Below, piece after piece: positions 36,451 through 46,627 of a stretch of 64,000 nucleotides of DNA (positions within the stretch are counted from its first letter, which is position 1; each line of letters begins with the position of its first letter). Position numbers and translations under genes: made by a program. The DNA is from Verrucomicrobiota bacterium (GTDB taxonomy: Bacteria > Verrucomicrobiota > Verrucomicrobiia > CAIQCK01). Location: positions 1 to 64,000 of the forward strand of contig JACRJX010000029.1 in NCBI GenBank assembly GCA_016235595.1, written 5' to 3'. The notes under the pieces are model-generated. The model was not told where the DNA came from and did no database searches. It saw only the letters and a list, made by a program, of their open reading frames with translations.

Positions 36451-37054
36451 TACGAATAAACTCGCGAATACGCTCGTGATCCTTTTTGCCAGGCGAAAGC
36501 TCGACGCCGCTGCTGACGTCCACACCGTCGGGCCGCGCATGGGCGACCGCTTCGCGGACGTTTGCCGGCGTCAGGCCGCCCGACAGGATCACCGGCCGGC
36601 CGGACTTCTTCGCCTCGCGCACGAGCGACCAGTCGAACGTCTTGCCCGTGCCGCCGTGAGAGGTCGGACTGTAGCTATCGAGCAAAACAGCGTCAACGAC
36701 CGAGTAGCGGGCCAGTGGCGCCAGGCTCGCGGCGTCCGCGACGCGAAACGCCTTCCATATCTTTGCACGGCCTCTCCATTGCGCGCAAAACTCCGGTGTT
36801 TCCTCGCCGTGAAGTTGCAGCGTGTCAAATGTGTCCGCCGCCAGCAGCCGTTCCACGTCCTCGCGCGAGGGATTCACCAGCACAGCTACGCGCTGGACAT
36901 GGCGCGGCACCAGTTCCGTGATGCGCGCCGCCGCCTCCATCGCCACGAACCGCTTGCTCTGCGGCCACAGCACAAACCCCAGCGCATCCGCACCGGCTTC
37001 CACCGCCGCCAGTGCGTCTGCCTCGTTTGTGATGCCGCAGATTTTAGTGAACAT
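36425..37054 (-). CDS. trpF: Phosphoribosylanthranilate isomerase
   Basis: The 209-residue protein starts [20 protein letters not shown] with the catalytic Cys, followed by [18 protein letters not shown] and the phosphate-binding GGTGKTFDW and [10 protein letters not shown]. It catalyses the Amadori step of tryptophan synthesis. Upstream lies an iterated AT-rich sequence separating it from trpC. Confidence 0.95.
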
Positions 37055-37060
37055 GGCGTC

Positions 37061-37187
37061 GTGATTCGTGACTCGGGATTCGTAATTCGTAATTGGTGAT
37101 TGGTGATTGGTGACTTCGGATTACAAGTTTCGAGTTTCGGATTACGGATTACGAGTCACGAGTTACGAATTTCGAATCACCAATCAC
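37061..37187. repeat. Iterated AT-rich sequence with inverted-repeat ends between trpC and trpF
   Basis: The sequence is built from near-repeats of ATTCGTA, GATTGGT and TTACGA. GTGATTGGTGA occurs twice (37096-37106 and 37103-37113), and its exact complement TCACCAATCAC lies at 37177-37187. ATTCGTAATTCG on the left is matched loosely by CGAATTTCG on the right. The whole could fold into a long imperfect hairpin. The right end covers the trpC stop codon. Its composition is far from the GC-rich neighbours. Confidence 0.7.
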
Positions 37188-37966
37188 GCTCCGCCGAGTA
37201 GTTCTCTCACCTTCGCCGGAATGTCGTCGCTCCGCATGAGTGACTCTCCGACGAGGATGGCATTGACACCGCAACGGGCCAATCGCTCCACGTCGGCGCG
37301 GGTGTGGATGCCGCTCTCGGCCACGAGCAGCGTTTGCGCGTTCCGTATTCGGCTCGCCATCCGTTCCGTCGTCGCGATGTCCACCTTGAACGTCTTCAAG
37401 TTGCGGTTGTTCACGCCGATGATTCTGGCGTTGGCCGCGACCGCACGATCCAACTCCGCCTCGTCGTGGACTTCCACCAGCGCGTCGAGCCGATATTCGG
37501 CCGCCACGCGCAACAGGTTCGTCAGTGTTTCCTGCTTCAGGCACGCCACGATGAGCAGCACGCAATCCGCCCCGGCCGCTGCCGCCTCGTGGATTTGCAG
37601 TTCATCCACGATGAAATCCTTCCGCAGCAACGGCAGCTTTACTGCCTCACGGATGCGGCGAAGGTAATCGAGATGGCCTTGGAAAAACTTCTCGTCGGTG
37701 AGCACGCTCAGGCACGACGCTCCACCGCGCTCGTAATCTCGCGCAATCGCCACCGGGTCGAAATCCGGCCGGATGACGCCCGCCGACGGCGACGCCTTCT
37801 TCACCTCGGCGATGAGCGCCACGCGTCCATCTGCCCGCCGCAACGCCGCCGCGAAATTGCGCCGCTCGCTTCGCTCCGCTGCGAGCCGTTTCAACTCTGC
37901 CGCTCGCGATTGCAGCGCCGCGACCTCCGTGCGCTTCTGGGCGATGATGGTGTCAAGGATGGTCAT
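37184..37966 (-). CDS. trpC: Indole-3-glycerol-phosphate synthase
   Basis: From ATG 37966 the protein has 260 residues, the normal TrpC length: TILDTIIAQKRTEV, LIAEVKKASPSAG, VLTDEKFFQG, LLRKDFIVDE, GVNNRNLKTF, AESGI and ILVGESLM. It closes the indole ring in tryptophan synthesis. The frame stays open upstream to GTG 38146, adding 60 residues with two hydrophobic helices and RRRKR, so a membrane-anchored form is possible. The extension is markedly less GC-rich than the gene. I annotate the conserved core and flag the extension separately. Confidence 0.94.
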   Translation of the reverse strand: MTILDTIIAQKRTEVAALQSRAAELKRLAAERSERRNFAAALRRADGRVALIAEVKKASPSAGVIRPDFDPVAIARDYERGGASCLSVLTDEKFFQGHLDYLRRIREAVKLPLLRKDFIVDELQIHEAAAAGADCVLLIVACLKQETLTNLLRVAAEYRLDALVEVHDEAELDRAVAANARIIGVNNRNLKTFKVDIATTERMASRIRNAQTLLVAESGIHTRADVERLARCGVNAILVGESLMRSDDIPAKVRELLGGA

Positions 37967-38146
37967 TCGTTTCCGCCTGCGAAACCAAATCAGCACGACA
38001 ATTACAAGCGTGACTGACGCTACTGCAAATGGAATTCGGAGTGAAATCGGCAGAAACCTCGTCGCAAACGGGAGCATCCCCGAAATCACTATTGCGACCA
38101 GACCAGCTACGTAGCAACCAGTCCAGAATTGCCATTCCTCTTTCAC
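37967..38146 (-). other. In-frame two-helix membrane extension upstream of trpC
   Basis: GTG 38146 opens 60 codons in frame with trpC, with no intervening stop. The product reads as a hairpin of two membrane helices (YVAGLVAIVISGMLPF and FAVASVTLVIVVLIWF) ending RRRKR. The topology would place TrpC in the cytosol. A GGAG lies 16 bases upstream of the GTG, too far to be convincing. It is either a genuine fusion or a small membrane gene that lost its stop. Confidence 0.4.
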
Positions 38147-38159
38147 AATGCACCACGGG

Positions 38160-39303
38160 TTACTCCAAATCCTTCGCCTGCATTCGCTTGGTTGGACAGC
38201 CCGCCTTCAGCCAGGCGGTGACGAATGGGTCGAGGTTGCCATCCATGACACCCTGGATGTCGCTGGTTTCGCAGCCAGTGCGGAGGTCTTTGATCATCCG
38301 GTAAGGCTGGAAGACGTAGGAGCGAATTTGCTGGCCCCAGGCAATCTCGCCTTTCTCGCCGTAGAACTTCTCCATCGCGGCTCGCTTCTCGTCCATCATC
38401 TTTTCATAAAGTCGCGACCGCAACACCTTCATCGCCGTCTCGCGGTTCTGGTGCTGACTGCGCTGGGCCTGGCATTCGACAATGATGCCGGACGGCATGT
38501 GGGTGATGCGAACGGCGGTCTCGACTTTGTTGACGTTCTGGCCGCCTTTGCCTCCAGAGCGATAGGTGTCGAGCCTGATGTCGGAGGGATTGATCTCGAT
38601 CTCGACATCGGTCTCCTCGATCTCAGCGATGACGTCCACACTGGCGAAACTGGTATGACGGCGGGCGTTGGAGTCGAACGGCGAGATGCGCACGAGCCGG
38701 TGGACGCCGCGCTCGCATTTCATGTAGCCATAGGAGTAGTCGCCGGTGACAAGCAGCGTGGCGCTTTTGATGCCGGCGGTTTCGCCTTGCAGGATGTCGA
38801 GCAACTCGGTCTCGAAGCCGCGAATTTCGGCGTAGCGCTGATACATGCGCAACAACATGTTGGCCCAGTCGCAGCTTTCCGTGCCGCCCGCGCCAGCGTG
38901 GATGGAAACGATGGCGTTGTTGCGGTCGTGCGGCAGACCGAGCATCGCCTGCAGTTCCAGCGCGTCGAGATCGGATTGGAGGATGGCGGCTTCCTTGTCG
39001 AGGTCCTTGAGGGCTTGGGCGCGCTGGGCCTCGTCGGTTTCGGCGGCGATCAGCTCCACCATCAACTGGGCACTTTCGAGTTTCTTGAGCGCGTCGGCGA
39101 GCAAGCCAATCCGGCGGCGAAGCGAAGACGCTTCGTTGTTGGTTTCGCGGGCTTTGTCTTTGTTGTTCCAGAAAGCCGGGGCGGCCATCTGGGTTTCCAG
39201 CTCTGTCAGGCGTTTCTGGCAGGTATCGAGGTCAAAGAAACCTCCTCAGATGAGCGAGACGCTCCTCTTGGGCGGCGATGCGAATGGTTAGTTCGTCCAA
39301 CAT
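38160..39303 (-). CDS. prfB: Peptide chain release factor 2, with programmed +1 frameshift
   Basis: RF2 ends translation at UGA and UAA. Frame 0 starts at ATG 39303 and reads 23 codons ([13 protein letters not shown]...LRRFL) to an in-frame TGA at 39234-39232. A +1 shift at CTT continues as [12 protein letters not shown] into the main frame, giving about 380 residues. RF2 motifs are present: the stop-codon tripeptide SPF in [11 protein letters not shown] and the catalytic GGQ in [10 protein letters not shown]. The autoregulatory frameshift lowers RF2 output when RF2 is abundant. Starting at the internal ATG 39188 would delete the N-terminal helix and miss the control. Confidence 0.96.
39231..39246 (-). 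promoter_or_regulatory. prfB: prfB programmed frameshift site
   Basis: On the minus strand the site reads AGGAGG, TTT, CTT TGA C: an internal Shine-Dalgarno (39246-39241) three bases before the slippery CTT (39237-39235) and the in-frame TGA (39234-39232). Spacing and order are those of the classical prfB frameshift. Confidence 0.95.
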
Positions 39304-39340
39304 GATCGTAATGCGTATGACGTAATGCGCAGTCTGCAAC

Positions 39341-41035
39341 CTACGCGTTACTCGTTAGTCTTCGTTTCCAAATACTCAGGCAGATCTCAACAGCCGCCCA
39401 CACCAGCGCCAGGCCGATGCAGGCGAAGGCGAACACGTCACCATAGCGCACGTAAAAAGTCAACGGTCGCGCCACGCCGGCCGGCGGCACCGGCACCGTC
39501 AGCGTCTTCCAGCCGGTGATGAAAATGTCGTCCTTCGGGCCGCCGTGGATGTAGTCCACGATACGGCCGAGCGTGTCCACGTAACCGCTGAGGCCGTTGT
39601 TGGCGCAGCGGATCATCGGCGTGCGCGTCTCGATGGCGCGGAAGACAGCGCAGGCCGCGTGCTGGTAAGCGCCGGCGGATTCCTTGAACCAGCCGTCGTT
39701 GGTGATGTTCACGAGCAGCGTTGCGCCGCGCCGGACGAAATTCCGCGGCAGATAGGCGAACGTATCCTCGAAACAAATCAGCGGTGCGATGCTCACGGGG
39801 GGCGAATCGAGGCGTTGCAGTGTGTAGTCCTCCCCCGCGTCGAAGCTGCCGGGGATCGGCGTCAGGTATTTCATGAATGGCAACCAACGCAGCGGCACGA
39901 ACTCGCCGAACGGCACGAGGTGCATTTTCCAATACGGCTTTTGGATGCGCAGGTTGGGCTGGACCAGAAAGGCGGCGTTGTAAGCGCGCGCCGTTTCCGG
40001 TTTCTCCCAACCGTCGAGGTCCATCGAGCCGGTGAGCAAATACGCGCCGGTGCGCGTCACGACATTGCTGATGGTCTGGAAACACTCCTTGTCCCAACGG
40101 AAGTACTCCGGTGTCGCTGTCTCCGGCCAGAGAATGAGTTGCGGTTTCGACACGGAGATCGCAGCCTCCGTCAGGTCGCGCAGTCGCTTGCGCGACAGAT
40201 CTGACATCGCCTTGTCTTCCTTCACCTCCTGCGGAATGTTCGGCTGGATCAGCGTGACGGTGAGCGATTCGCCGCCGGGCTGATACTGCAGGACGGTGCG
40301 CATGCCGTAGTTCCAAGCCAGCAGCACCAATCCCACCGCCACGAACAGCTCGACATGCGGCCGCCGGCCGAAACCGCGGTCGCGGCGGAATTTTTCAATC
40401 GTAAGGACGATGCCGAGGTTGAAAAGACACAGGATGAACGAGAGACCATAGACGCCGGTGATGTCCGCGATCTGGGCGAGACCGAGCGCGGCACCGGTGT
40501 TCGCGTGCTGGCTGTCGCCGAGCTTGTTCCACGGAAAACCCGTGATGACCCATCCGCGCAGCCACTCCTGCGCCACCCATACCGCCGAGAGCAGAAACAT
40601 AATCGCGAGATTTGCGCCGATGCCGCCGGAGCTGAATCGCCGCGTCGCCGCAGCGACTGCCGCGCCCCACAGGCCGAAGTAGATCCCGAGATAGCACGCG
40701 AGCAGCGCGACCACCGCCTGTCCCCATACCCATGTCAACACGGCCAGATATTGCTCCAGCGCCGGCCACCCGGCGGAGGTGACGTGCCAGATCCAGTTGA
40801 AGATGAGGAAGAAAAAAACAAAGCCCGCGAGCCAGCCGATCCAGAAGCCTTCGCGCACCGAGCGTCCGCGCGCGGCATAGAAGAGCGGGATGAGCACAAA
40901 CCATGTCACGAAGCCAAGGTCGAACTTCGGATACGCGATCACCAGCAACGCAGCGGAAACGACGGCGAGAAAGCGCGGCAGCGCGAGGTCGGGACGGGCA
41001 ATGGCGTTCCAGAGATGTTTGGCGAGGGAGTTCAT
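39341..41035 (-). CDS. lnt: Apolipoprotein N-acyltransferase
   Basis: Lnt adds the third acyl chain to lipoproteins in the inner membrane. The 564-residue protein has about seven membrane helices in its first 240 residues and a nitrilase domain after that. The triad is visible as Glu in LWPETA, Lys in KMHLVPFGEF and Cys in LICFED. NGLSGYVDTLGRI is also conserved. It lies between prfB and secA. Confidence 0.94.
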   Translation of the reverse strand: MNSLAKHLWNAIARPDLALPRFLAVVSAALLVIAYPKFDLGFVTWFVLIPLFYAARGRSVREGFWIGWLAGFVFFFLIFNWIWHVTSAGWPALEQYLAVLTWVWGQAVVALLACYLGIYFGLWGAAVAAATRRFSSGGIGANLAIMFLLSAVWVAQEWLRGWVITGFPWNKLGDSQHANTGAALGLAQIADITGVYGLSFILCLFNLGIVLTIEKFRRDRGFGRRPHVELFVAVGLVLLAWNYGMRTVLQYQPGGESLTVTLIQPNIPQEVKEDKAMSDLSRKRLRDLTEAAISVSKPQLILWPETATPEYFRWDKECFQTISNVVTRTGAYLLTGSMDLDGWEKPETARAYNAAFLVQPNLRIQKPYWKMHLVPFGEFVPLRWLPFMKYLTPIPGSFDAGEDYTLQRLDSPPVSIAPLICFEDTFAYLPRNFVRRGATLLVNITNDGWFKESAGAYQHAACAVFRAIETRTPMIRCANNGLSGYVDTLGRIVDYIHGGPKDDIFITGWKTLTVPVPPAGVARPLTFYVRYGDVFAFACIGLALVWAAVEICLSIWKRRLTSNA

Positions 41036-41087
41036 CGAGAAGAAGACTGGCGACTTTCGCTTTCGATTCCTTTTTCCAAGGCGGCGG

Positions 41088-41155
41088 CGGGCAGGATGCC
41101 CGCGCTCCCAGAGAGGGTTGTCCTTGGGAGGGGCGTCCCTGGGAGCGTGGCTCCT
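41088..41155. repeat. Palindromic REP-like element between secA and lnt
   Basis: Two nested palindromes are visible: GCGGGCA (41088-41094) with TGCCCGC (41098-41104), and GCTCCCAG (41105-41112) with CTGGGAGC (41140-41147), bracketing GGGAG-rich sequence. The phrase GGCAGGATGCCCGCGCTCCC recalls a dispersed element I associate with verrucomicrobial genomes. It may end secA transcription, which enters from the right. Confidence 0.5.
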
Positions 41156-41211
41156 TTGAGAGAGTTGTTGAAATCAGGAGCCATGTTTGGCCCGCGAGAC
41201 CGCGAGACAGA

Positions 41212-44200
41212 CTACTTCCCGCAGCACTTCTTGAATTTCTTGCCGCTGCCGCAAGGGCACGGCTCGTTGGGGCCGACCTTGCGGGCGTCGCGCCGCACGG
41301 GACGGGCGACGTTGGCGATCGCTTCCTCAACGGCATCGGTGCGCACCGATTGCGCCGGGCGGCCTTGCGACGGCGCGGGCTGTGCGGCGGCTCCGCCGAA
41401 AGCCATGGACTGGGCGTGCAGTAATTGCTTCGGCAACGCGGCGAGGAATTTCTCAAACGCCGCGAGCGTGGTCGAAGAGCGGAAGGTGTTGTTGGCGATC
41501 TCGCTCTTCACCTGGAGCTGCATCTCCTCGAACAACTTGTAGGCCTCGTTCTTGTATTCCACCAGCGGGTCGCGCTGGCCGTAGGCGCGCAGGCCGATGC
41601 CGGTGCGCAGGCTGTCCATGTTGTAGAGGTGTTCCTGCCAGAGCCGGTCTATCGCATTCAGGATCACGTAGCGTTCGAGCGTCTTCAGACCGACCGGGTC
41701 TTCGTTCGCTTCCTTTGCGGCATAGGCGTTCTTGACGCGCTCCATCAGGAATGCCGCCACGCGATCAGGGACCTCGTTCGTGTTCTTGTCCCCTGCCGTC
41801 TGCTGCAATACCGGATCCACCTGTTGCTGGCGCAGGCCGAGCGGGAAGGTGAGATTGGCCCAGTTGATGAGGCCGGTCACGTCCCACTCGTCAGGCGACT
41901 TGTCGCCAGGCAGGTAGGTTTCCACGCGGTCGGCGATCACTTCCTCGATGACCTCGAAAATCATCATGCGCGGGTTCTCGGTGCGCAACACCTCGTTGCG
42001 GAAGCCGTAGATGACCTCGCGTTGCTTGTTCATCACGTCGTCGTATTCGAGCGTGCGCTTGCGGATGGAGTAGTTGTGCTGCTCGACGCGTTTCTGCGCC
42101 GTCTCAATGGAACGGTTCAGAAGGCGCGACTCCAGCGGCTCGCCCTCCTTCATGCCAACCTTCTCCATGATGTTGGCGATGCGGCCGGAGCCGAAGAGGC
42201 GCATGAGGTCGTCTTCGAGCGAGACGTAGAACCGGCTGCTGCCGGGATCGCCCTGGCGCGCGCAACGGCCGCGGAGCTGCCGGTCAATGCGCCGGGCCTC
42301 GTGCCGCTCGGTGCCGATGACGTGCAGGCCGCCGATGTCCGGCACGCCGGGGCCGAGCTTAATGTCAGTGCCGCGGCCGGCCATGTTGGTGGCGATGGTG
42401 CAGGCGCCGCGCTGGCCGGCGCGGGCGATGATCTCGGCCTCCATCTGGTGATACTTCGCGTTGAGCACGTTGTGAATGACGCCGGTGCGCTTGAGCATGC
42501 GTGAGAGCAATTCGCTTGCCTCGACGCTGACGGTGCCGACCAGCACGGGCCGGCCTTTCTTGTGCTCCTCCTCGATCTCGCTGACGATGGCGTTGAATTT
42601 CTCGCGGCGCGTCTTGTAGATGATGTCGTTGTGGTCCGCGCGGGCACACGGTTTGTTCGTCGGGATGATGGCAACATCCAGCTTGTAGATGTCGTGAAAC
42701 TCGGCCGCCTCGGTATCGGCGGTGCCGGTCATGCCGCCCAGCTTGCTGTAGAGGCGGAAATAGTTCTGGATCGTGATCGTCGCGAGCGTCTGGTTTTCCT
42801 GCTCGACGGAGACGTTTTCCTTTGCCTCGACCGCCTGGTGCAACCCGTCGCTCCATCTCCGGCCCGGCATGAGGCGGCCGGTGAACTCGTCCACGATGAT
42901 GACCTTGCCTTCCTGCACGACGTATTCGACATCCCTCTCATAGACGCAGAACGCGCGCAGCAACTGGCTGATGGCGTGCATGCGCTGGCTCTTCTCGTCG
43001 AACGCGCGTTGCACAGCCGACTTCTGCTTCTCCCGTTCCTCCTTCGGCAGCGACGCGTCCAGGTCCAACTCGTGGAAGACGTTGACGAGGTCGGGCAGCA
43101 CGAACGATTCCGGGTCCTTGCTGAGAAAATCGCGGCCCTTTGCCGTGAGATCAGCTTCGTTGCCCTTCTCATCAATCGCAAAAAGCAGATCTTCCTTGAG
43201 CAGGTGCAACTCTTCTTTCTTCGTGTCGGCGTGCAGTTCCAGTTCGGTCTTGTCAATCAGCTTCCGCATCTCCGGGTCTTCCATCAGATGCGTGAGCTGC
43301 TTGTTGGTCGGCATGCCCTGCTTGACCTTCCAAAGGAGCCGGCCGGCCTGGGCCGACGCGCCATCGTTCTCGTTGCCGGGCGTAGCGGCCTTGGCGGTTT
43401 CAAGTATCTTCTGCGCTTCGCCGACGAGACGGTTGCAGAGCAACGTCTGCGCCCGCACGAGGTCAGCCACCTGCGGTCGGTATTGCTGGTAAATCTGGAT
43501 ATTCGACGACGCAACGGCTGGGCCGCTGATGATCAGCGGCGTGCGCGCTTCGTCAATGAGGATCGAGTCCACCTCGTCCACGATGGCGAAAAAATGCCCG
43601 CGCTGCACCTGGTCCTCCACCGACGTGGCCATGCCGTTGTCGCGCAGGTAGTCGAAGCCAAACTCGGAGTTCGTGCCGTAAGTGATGTCACACTGGTATT
43701 GCTCGCGGCGCAGCGGCGGCGGTTGGTCGTGCTGGATGCAGCCGACCGTCAGGCCGAGAAAACGATAGACCGCGCCCATCCACTCACTGTCGCGCCCGGC
43801 GAGATAGTCGTTCACCGTCACGAGGTGAACGCCTTTGCCGGTGAGCGCGTTGAGATAGAGCGGCATCGTCGCCACCAGCGTTTTGCCTTCGCCGGTGGCC
43901 ATTTCCGAGATGCGCCCGGAGTGGAGGGTCATGCCGCCGATGAGCTGCACGTCGAACGGCACCATGTCCCACTTGATCGGATGACCGCGGACAATGATTT
44001 CCGAATCGCACAGGCGGCGGCAGGCGTTCTTCACCGCCGCGAATGCCTCCGGCAGCAGTTCGTTGAGGATTTCCTGTTCGAGTTGGTGCGCTTTGCGCAG
44101 CACGGGCTTCGCATCGTCGCTGCGCAGGTCGGCCTGAAGCTGGCGCGCTTGCGCGATCAGGTCGTTGATGCCGCGCTTCTGGCGGCCTTCCTCGATGCGC

Positions 44201-44355
44201 GCCTTGAATTCGACGGTCTTGGCGCGAAGCTGATCGTCGGAGAGCGACTGATACTGCTTCTCGATTTCGTTGATACGGTGAACAGTCGGCCAGAGCCGCT
44301 TCAGCTCTCGCTGATTCTTGTCACCGAAAATCTTCTTCAAAATCCACTGGATCAT
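41212..44355 (-). CDS. secA: Preprotein translocase ATPase SecA
   Basis: SecA drives Sec-dependent export. The 1047-residue protein has Walker A ATGEGKTLVA, DEVDSILIDEARTPLIISGP, the helicase motifs GMTGTADTEAAEF and TNMAGRGTDIKLG, and a C-terminal zinc motif CPCGSGKKFKKCCGK. It is about 150 residues longer than E. coli SecA because of an insertion around residues 290-400 (from IYQQYRPQVADLV to VLPDLVNVFHELD), a feature shared with several non-proteobacterial SecA proteins. It serves the many exported proteins of this window. Confidence 0.97.
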   Translation of the reverse strand: MIQWILKKIFGDKNQRELKRLWPTVHRINEIEKQYQSLSDDQLRAKTVEFKARIEEGRQKRGINDLIAQARQLQADLRSDDAKPVLRKAHQLEQEILNELLPEAFAAVKNACRRLCDSEIIVRGHPIKWDMVPFDVQLIGGMTLHSGRISEMATGEGKTLVATMPLYLNALTGKGVHLVTVNDYLAGRDSEWMGAVYRFLGLTVGCIQHDQPPPLRREQYQCDITYGTNSEFGFDYLRDNGMATSVEDQVQRGHFFAIVDEVDSILIDEARTPLIISGPAVASSNIQIYQQYRPQVADLVRAQTLLCNRLVGEAQKILETAKAATPGNENDGASAQAGRLLWKVKQGMPTNKQLTHLMEDPEMRKLIDKTELELHADTKKEELHLLKEDLLFAIDEKGNEADLTAKGRDFLSKDPESFVLPDLVNVFHELDLDASLPKEEREKQKSAVQRAFDEKSQRMHAISQLLRAFCVYERDVEYVVQEGKVIIVDEFTGRLMPGRRWSDGLHQAVEAKENVSVEQENQTLATITIQNYFRLYSKLGGMTGTADTEAAEFHDIYKLDVAIIPTNKPCARADHNDIIYKTRREKFNAIVSEIEEEHKKGRPVLVGTVSVEASELLSRMLKRTGVIHNVLNAKYHQMEAEIIARAGQRGACTIATNMAGRGTDIKLGPGVPDIGGLHVIGTERHEARRIDRQLRGRCARQGDPGSSRFYVSLEDDLMRLFGSGRIANIMEKVGMKEGEPLESRLLNRSIETAQKRVEQHNYSIRKRTLEYDDVMNKQREVIYGFRNEVLRTENPRMMIFEVIEEVIADRVETYLPGDKSPDEWDVTGLINWANLTFPLGLRQQQVDPVLQQTAGDKNTNEVPDRVAAFLMERVKNAYAAKEANEDPVGLKTLERYVILNAIDRLWQEHLYNMDSLRTGIGLRAYGQRDPLVEYKNEAYKLFEEMQLQVKSEIANNTFRSSTTLAAFEKFLAALPKQLLHAQSMAFGGAAAQPAPSQGRPAQSVRTDAVEEAIANVARPVRRDARKVGPNEPCPCGSGKKFKKCCGK

Positions 44356-44403
44356 AGTTCCCTAACGTCGTGCCATGCCCTTTGTGGGCAAGGCGGAACT
44401 GTC

Positions 44404-44970
44404 TTACTTACTCCCCGGCTTGACCAGCGGCAAGCCCCGTTTACAGAGCGGGCAGTTGGCGGGATCAAATGTTTCCACCTCCAGCTTGCCGAGTGACTGT
44501 GTCGGCACGCCGAAATCCACCGTGCCGCCGCTGCGGTCCACGACCACCGCGATGCCGGCAACCCGGCCGCCGTTGGCCCGAACGATGTCGAGCGTCTCCT
44601 GCACGCGGCCGCCCTTTGTGATGACGTCTTCGACCACGAGGATGCGCTCGCCGTCGGCGATCTTGAAACCGCGCCGCAGCACAAGCTTGCCTTCCTCCTT
44701 CTCGACGAAGATGAACCGTTTGCGAAGCTGGCGCGCGACCTCCTGGCCGATGACCAGTCCGCCCATCGCTGGCGCGATGACCGTGTCAATCGTGCTGGCG
44801 TCGAACTTCGCCGCCAGCGCCGCGCCGAGCCGCTCCACCAGCGGCATTTGCTGGAGCAGCAGCGCGCACTGGAAATACTGCCCGCTGTGCAATCCGCTGC
44901 GCAGCAGGAAATGGCCGTCAAGCAGCGCGCCCGTCTCCCGGAACGCCTGCAGCAATTCTTGGTTTGTCAT
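44404..44970 (-). CDS. pyrE: Orotate phosphoribosyltransferase
   Basis: The 188-residue protein has the PRPP loop [16 protein letters not shown] and the N-terminal [17 protein letters not shown] substrate region, with [15 protein letters not shown]. It makes orotidine monophosphate in pyrimidine synthesis. A C-terminal CPLCKRGLP is an oddity found in some phyla. It diverges from pgi over 46 bases. Confidence 0.93.
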   Translation of the reverse strand: MTNQELLQAFRETGALLDGHFLLRSGLHSGQYFQCALLLQQMPLVERLGAALAAKFDASTIDTVIAPAMGGLVIGQEVARQLRKRFIFVEKEEGKLVLRRGFKIADGERILVVEDVITKGGRVQETLDIVRANGGRVAGIAVVVDRSGGTVDFGVPTQSLGKLEVETFDPANCPLCKRGLPLVKPGSK

Positions 44971-45016
44971 GATTCGAGATTTCGTATCTTATAGCGCGCT
45001 CAAGGTCAACTTACAG

Positions 45017-46588
45017 ATGAAACCTTTAAAACTTTGGAAGCGATATCAGAAGTACTTGTACGACAACGACGGGCTCGGTCTGCGGCTTGACATCAGCCGC
45101 ATGAAGTTCACCGAGGCGTTTCTGGAAAAGATGCAGCCGGGCGTCGAGAAGGCCTTCGAAGCCATGAACGCGCTCGAAGCCGGCGCCATCGCCAACCCCG
45201 ACGAGAAACGCATGGTCGGCCACTACTGGCTCCGCGCGCCTCAACTCGCGCCGAAGCCGGAGCTGCAGAAGGAAATTGAGGACGCTCTGGCCGCTATCAA
45301 GCAATTCGCTGACCGCATCCACACAGCCGGCCAGTTCAAGAACCTGCTTGTCATCGGCATCGGTGGCAGCGCGCTCGGCCCGCAGTTCGTTGCCAATGCG
45401 CTCACGACGCCCGCTGACAAGATGCGGCCGTTCTTCTTCGACAACACCGACCCCGACGGCATGGAGCGCACGCTGGCCCAGATCGAAACCGCCGGCGGCC
45501 TCGCCTGGACGCTGTGCATTGTCATCTCCAAATCCGGCAGCACGCCCGAGACTCGCAACGGCATGCTCGTGGCCATGGACGCCTACAAGCGGGCCGGTCT
45601 TGACTTCGGCCAGCACGCCGTCGCCGTCACCGGCGTCGACAGCCAGCTCGATAAAGCCGCGCAGTCGTGGCTCGCCCGTTTCCCGATGTGGGACTGGGTC
45701 GGTGGCCGCACCAGCGAGACCAGCGCCGTGGGCCTGCTTCCCGCCGCATTACAGGGCCTCGACATTGACGGCCTGCTCAAAGGCGCGCGGCTCATGGACG
45801 AAGCGACGCGCGTGAAAGAGTTCCGCAAGAACCCCGCGATGCTGCTGGCGCTCATGTGGTTCTGGGCCGGCGGCGGCAAGGGCAGAAAGGACATGGTCAT
45901 CCTGCCCTACAAGGACCGGCTCGATCTTTTCAGCCGCTACTTGCAGCAACTCATCATGGAGTCCATCGGCAAGGAACTGGACCTCGAGGGCCGCAAGGTC
46001 AACCAGGGCATTGCAGTCTATGGCAACAAAGGCTCCACTGACCAGCACGCCTACGTCCAGCAGCTCCGCGATGGTGTGAACAACTTCTTCGCCACCTTCA
46101 TCGAGGTGCTCAAGGACGGCGGCAGCCCGCTCGAAGTCGAGTCCGACGCCACCAGCGGTGATTACCTCAGCGGTTTCTTCCAAGGCACGCGTCGCGCGCT
46201 CTACGAGAACGGTCGCGAGAGCATGACCATCACCATCCGCCACGTCTGCCCCGGCTCCGTCGGCAAACTCATCGCCCTCTACGAACGCGCTGTTGGCTTC
46301 TACGCCTCGCTCGTCGGCATCAACGCCTACCACCAGCCCGGCGTCCAAGCCGGCAAGAAAGCCGCCGACACCGTTCTCGGCATCCAACGGCAGATTCTTG
46401 CCCACCTCCGCACCCATCGCGGCAGGGCCTTCACTGCCAAAGCGATCGCGAAGGCAATCGGCAGCGCGGACGAAGTTGAAACCGTCTTCAGAATCTGTGA
46501 GCACCTCGCGGCAAACTCGGAACGGGGTGTGAAACGGCAGGACGGGAAGACAGCCTGCGAAGCGATGTACGCGGCAGATCAGGCCTGA
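45017..46588 (+). CDS. pgi: Glucose-6-phosphate isomerase
   Basis: The start ATG 45017 gives 523 residues. Signature regions are [45 protein letters not shown], the catalytic region [18 protein letters not shown] and a C-terminal [15 protein letters not shown] with the conserved His. Length and layout fit bacterial phosphoglucose isomerases. A perfect hairpin follows the stop. Confidence 0.94.
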   Translation: MKPLKLWKRYQKYLYDNDGLGLRLDISRMKFTEAFLEKMQPGVEKAFEAMNALEAGAIANPDEKRMVGHYWLRAPQLAPKPELQKEIEDALAAIKQFADRIHTAGQFKNLLVIGIGGSALGPQFVANALTTPADKMRPFFFDNTDPDGMERTLAQIETAGGLAWTLCIVISKSGSTPETRNGMLVAMDAYKRAGLDFGQHAVAVTGVDSQLDKAAQSWLARFPMWDWVGGRTSETSAVGLLPAALQGLDIDGLLKGARLMDEATRVKEFRKNPAMLLALMWFWAGGGKGRKDMVILPYKDRLDLFSRYLQQLIMESIGKELDLEGRKVNQGIAVYGNKGSTDQHAYVQQLRDGVNNFFATFIEVLKDGGSPLEVESDATSGDYLSGFFQGTRRALYENGRESMTITIRHVCPGSVGKLIALYERAVGFYASLVGINAYHQPGVQAGKKAADTVLGIQRQILAHLRTHRGRAFTAKAIAKAIGSADEVETVFRICEHLAANSERGVKRQDGKTACEAMYAADQA

Positions 46589-46627
46589 TGACGATTCTGG
46601 AACGTGGTGGCTGAAAACAGAACACCG

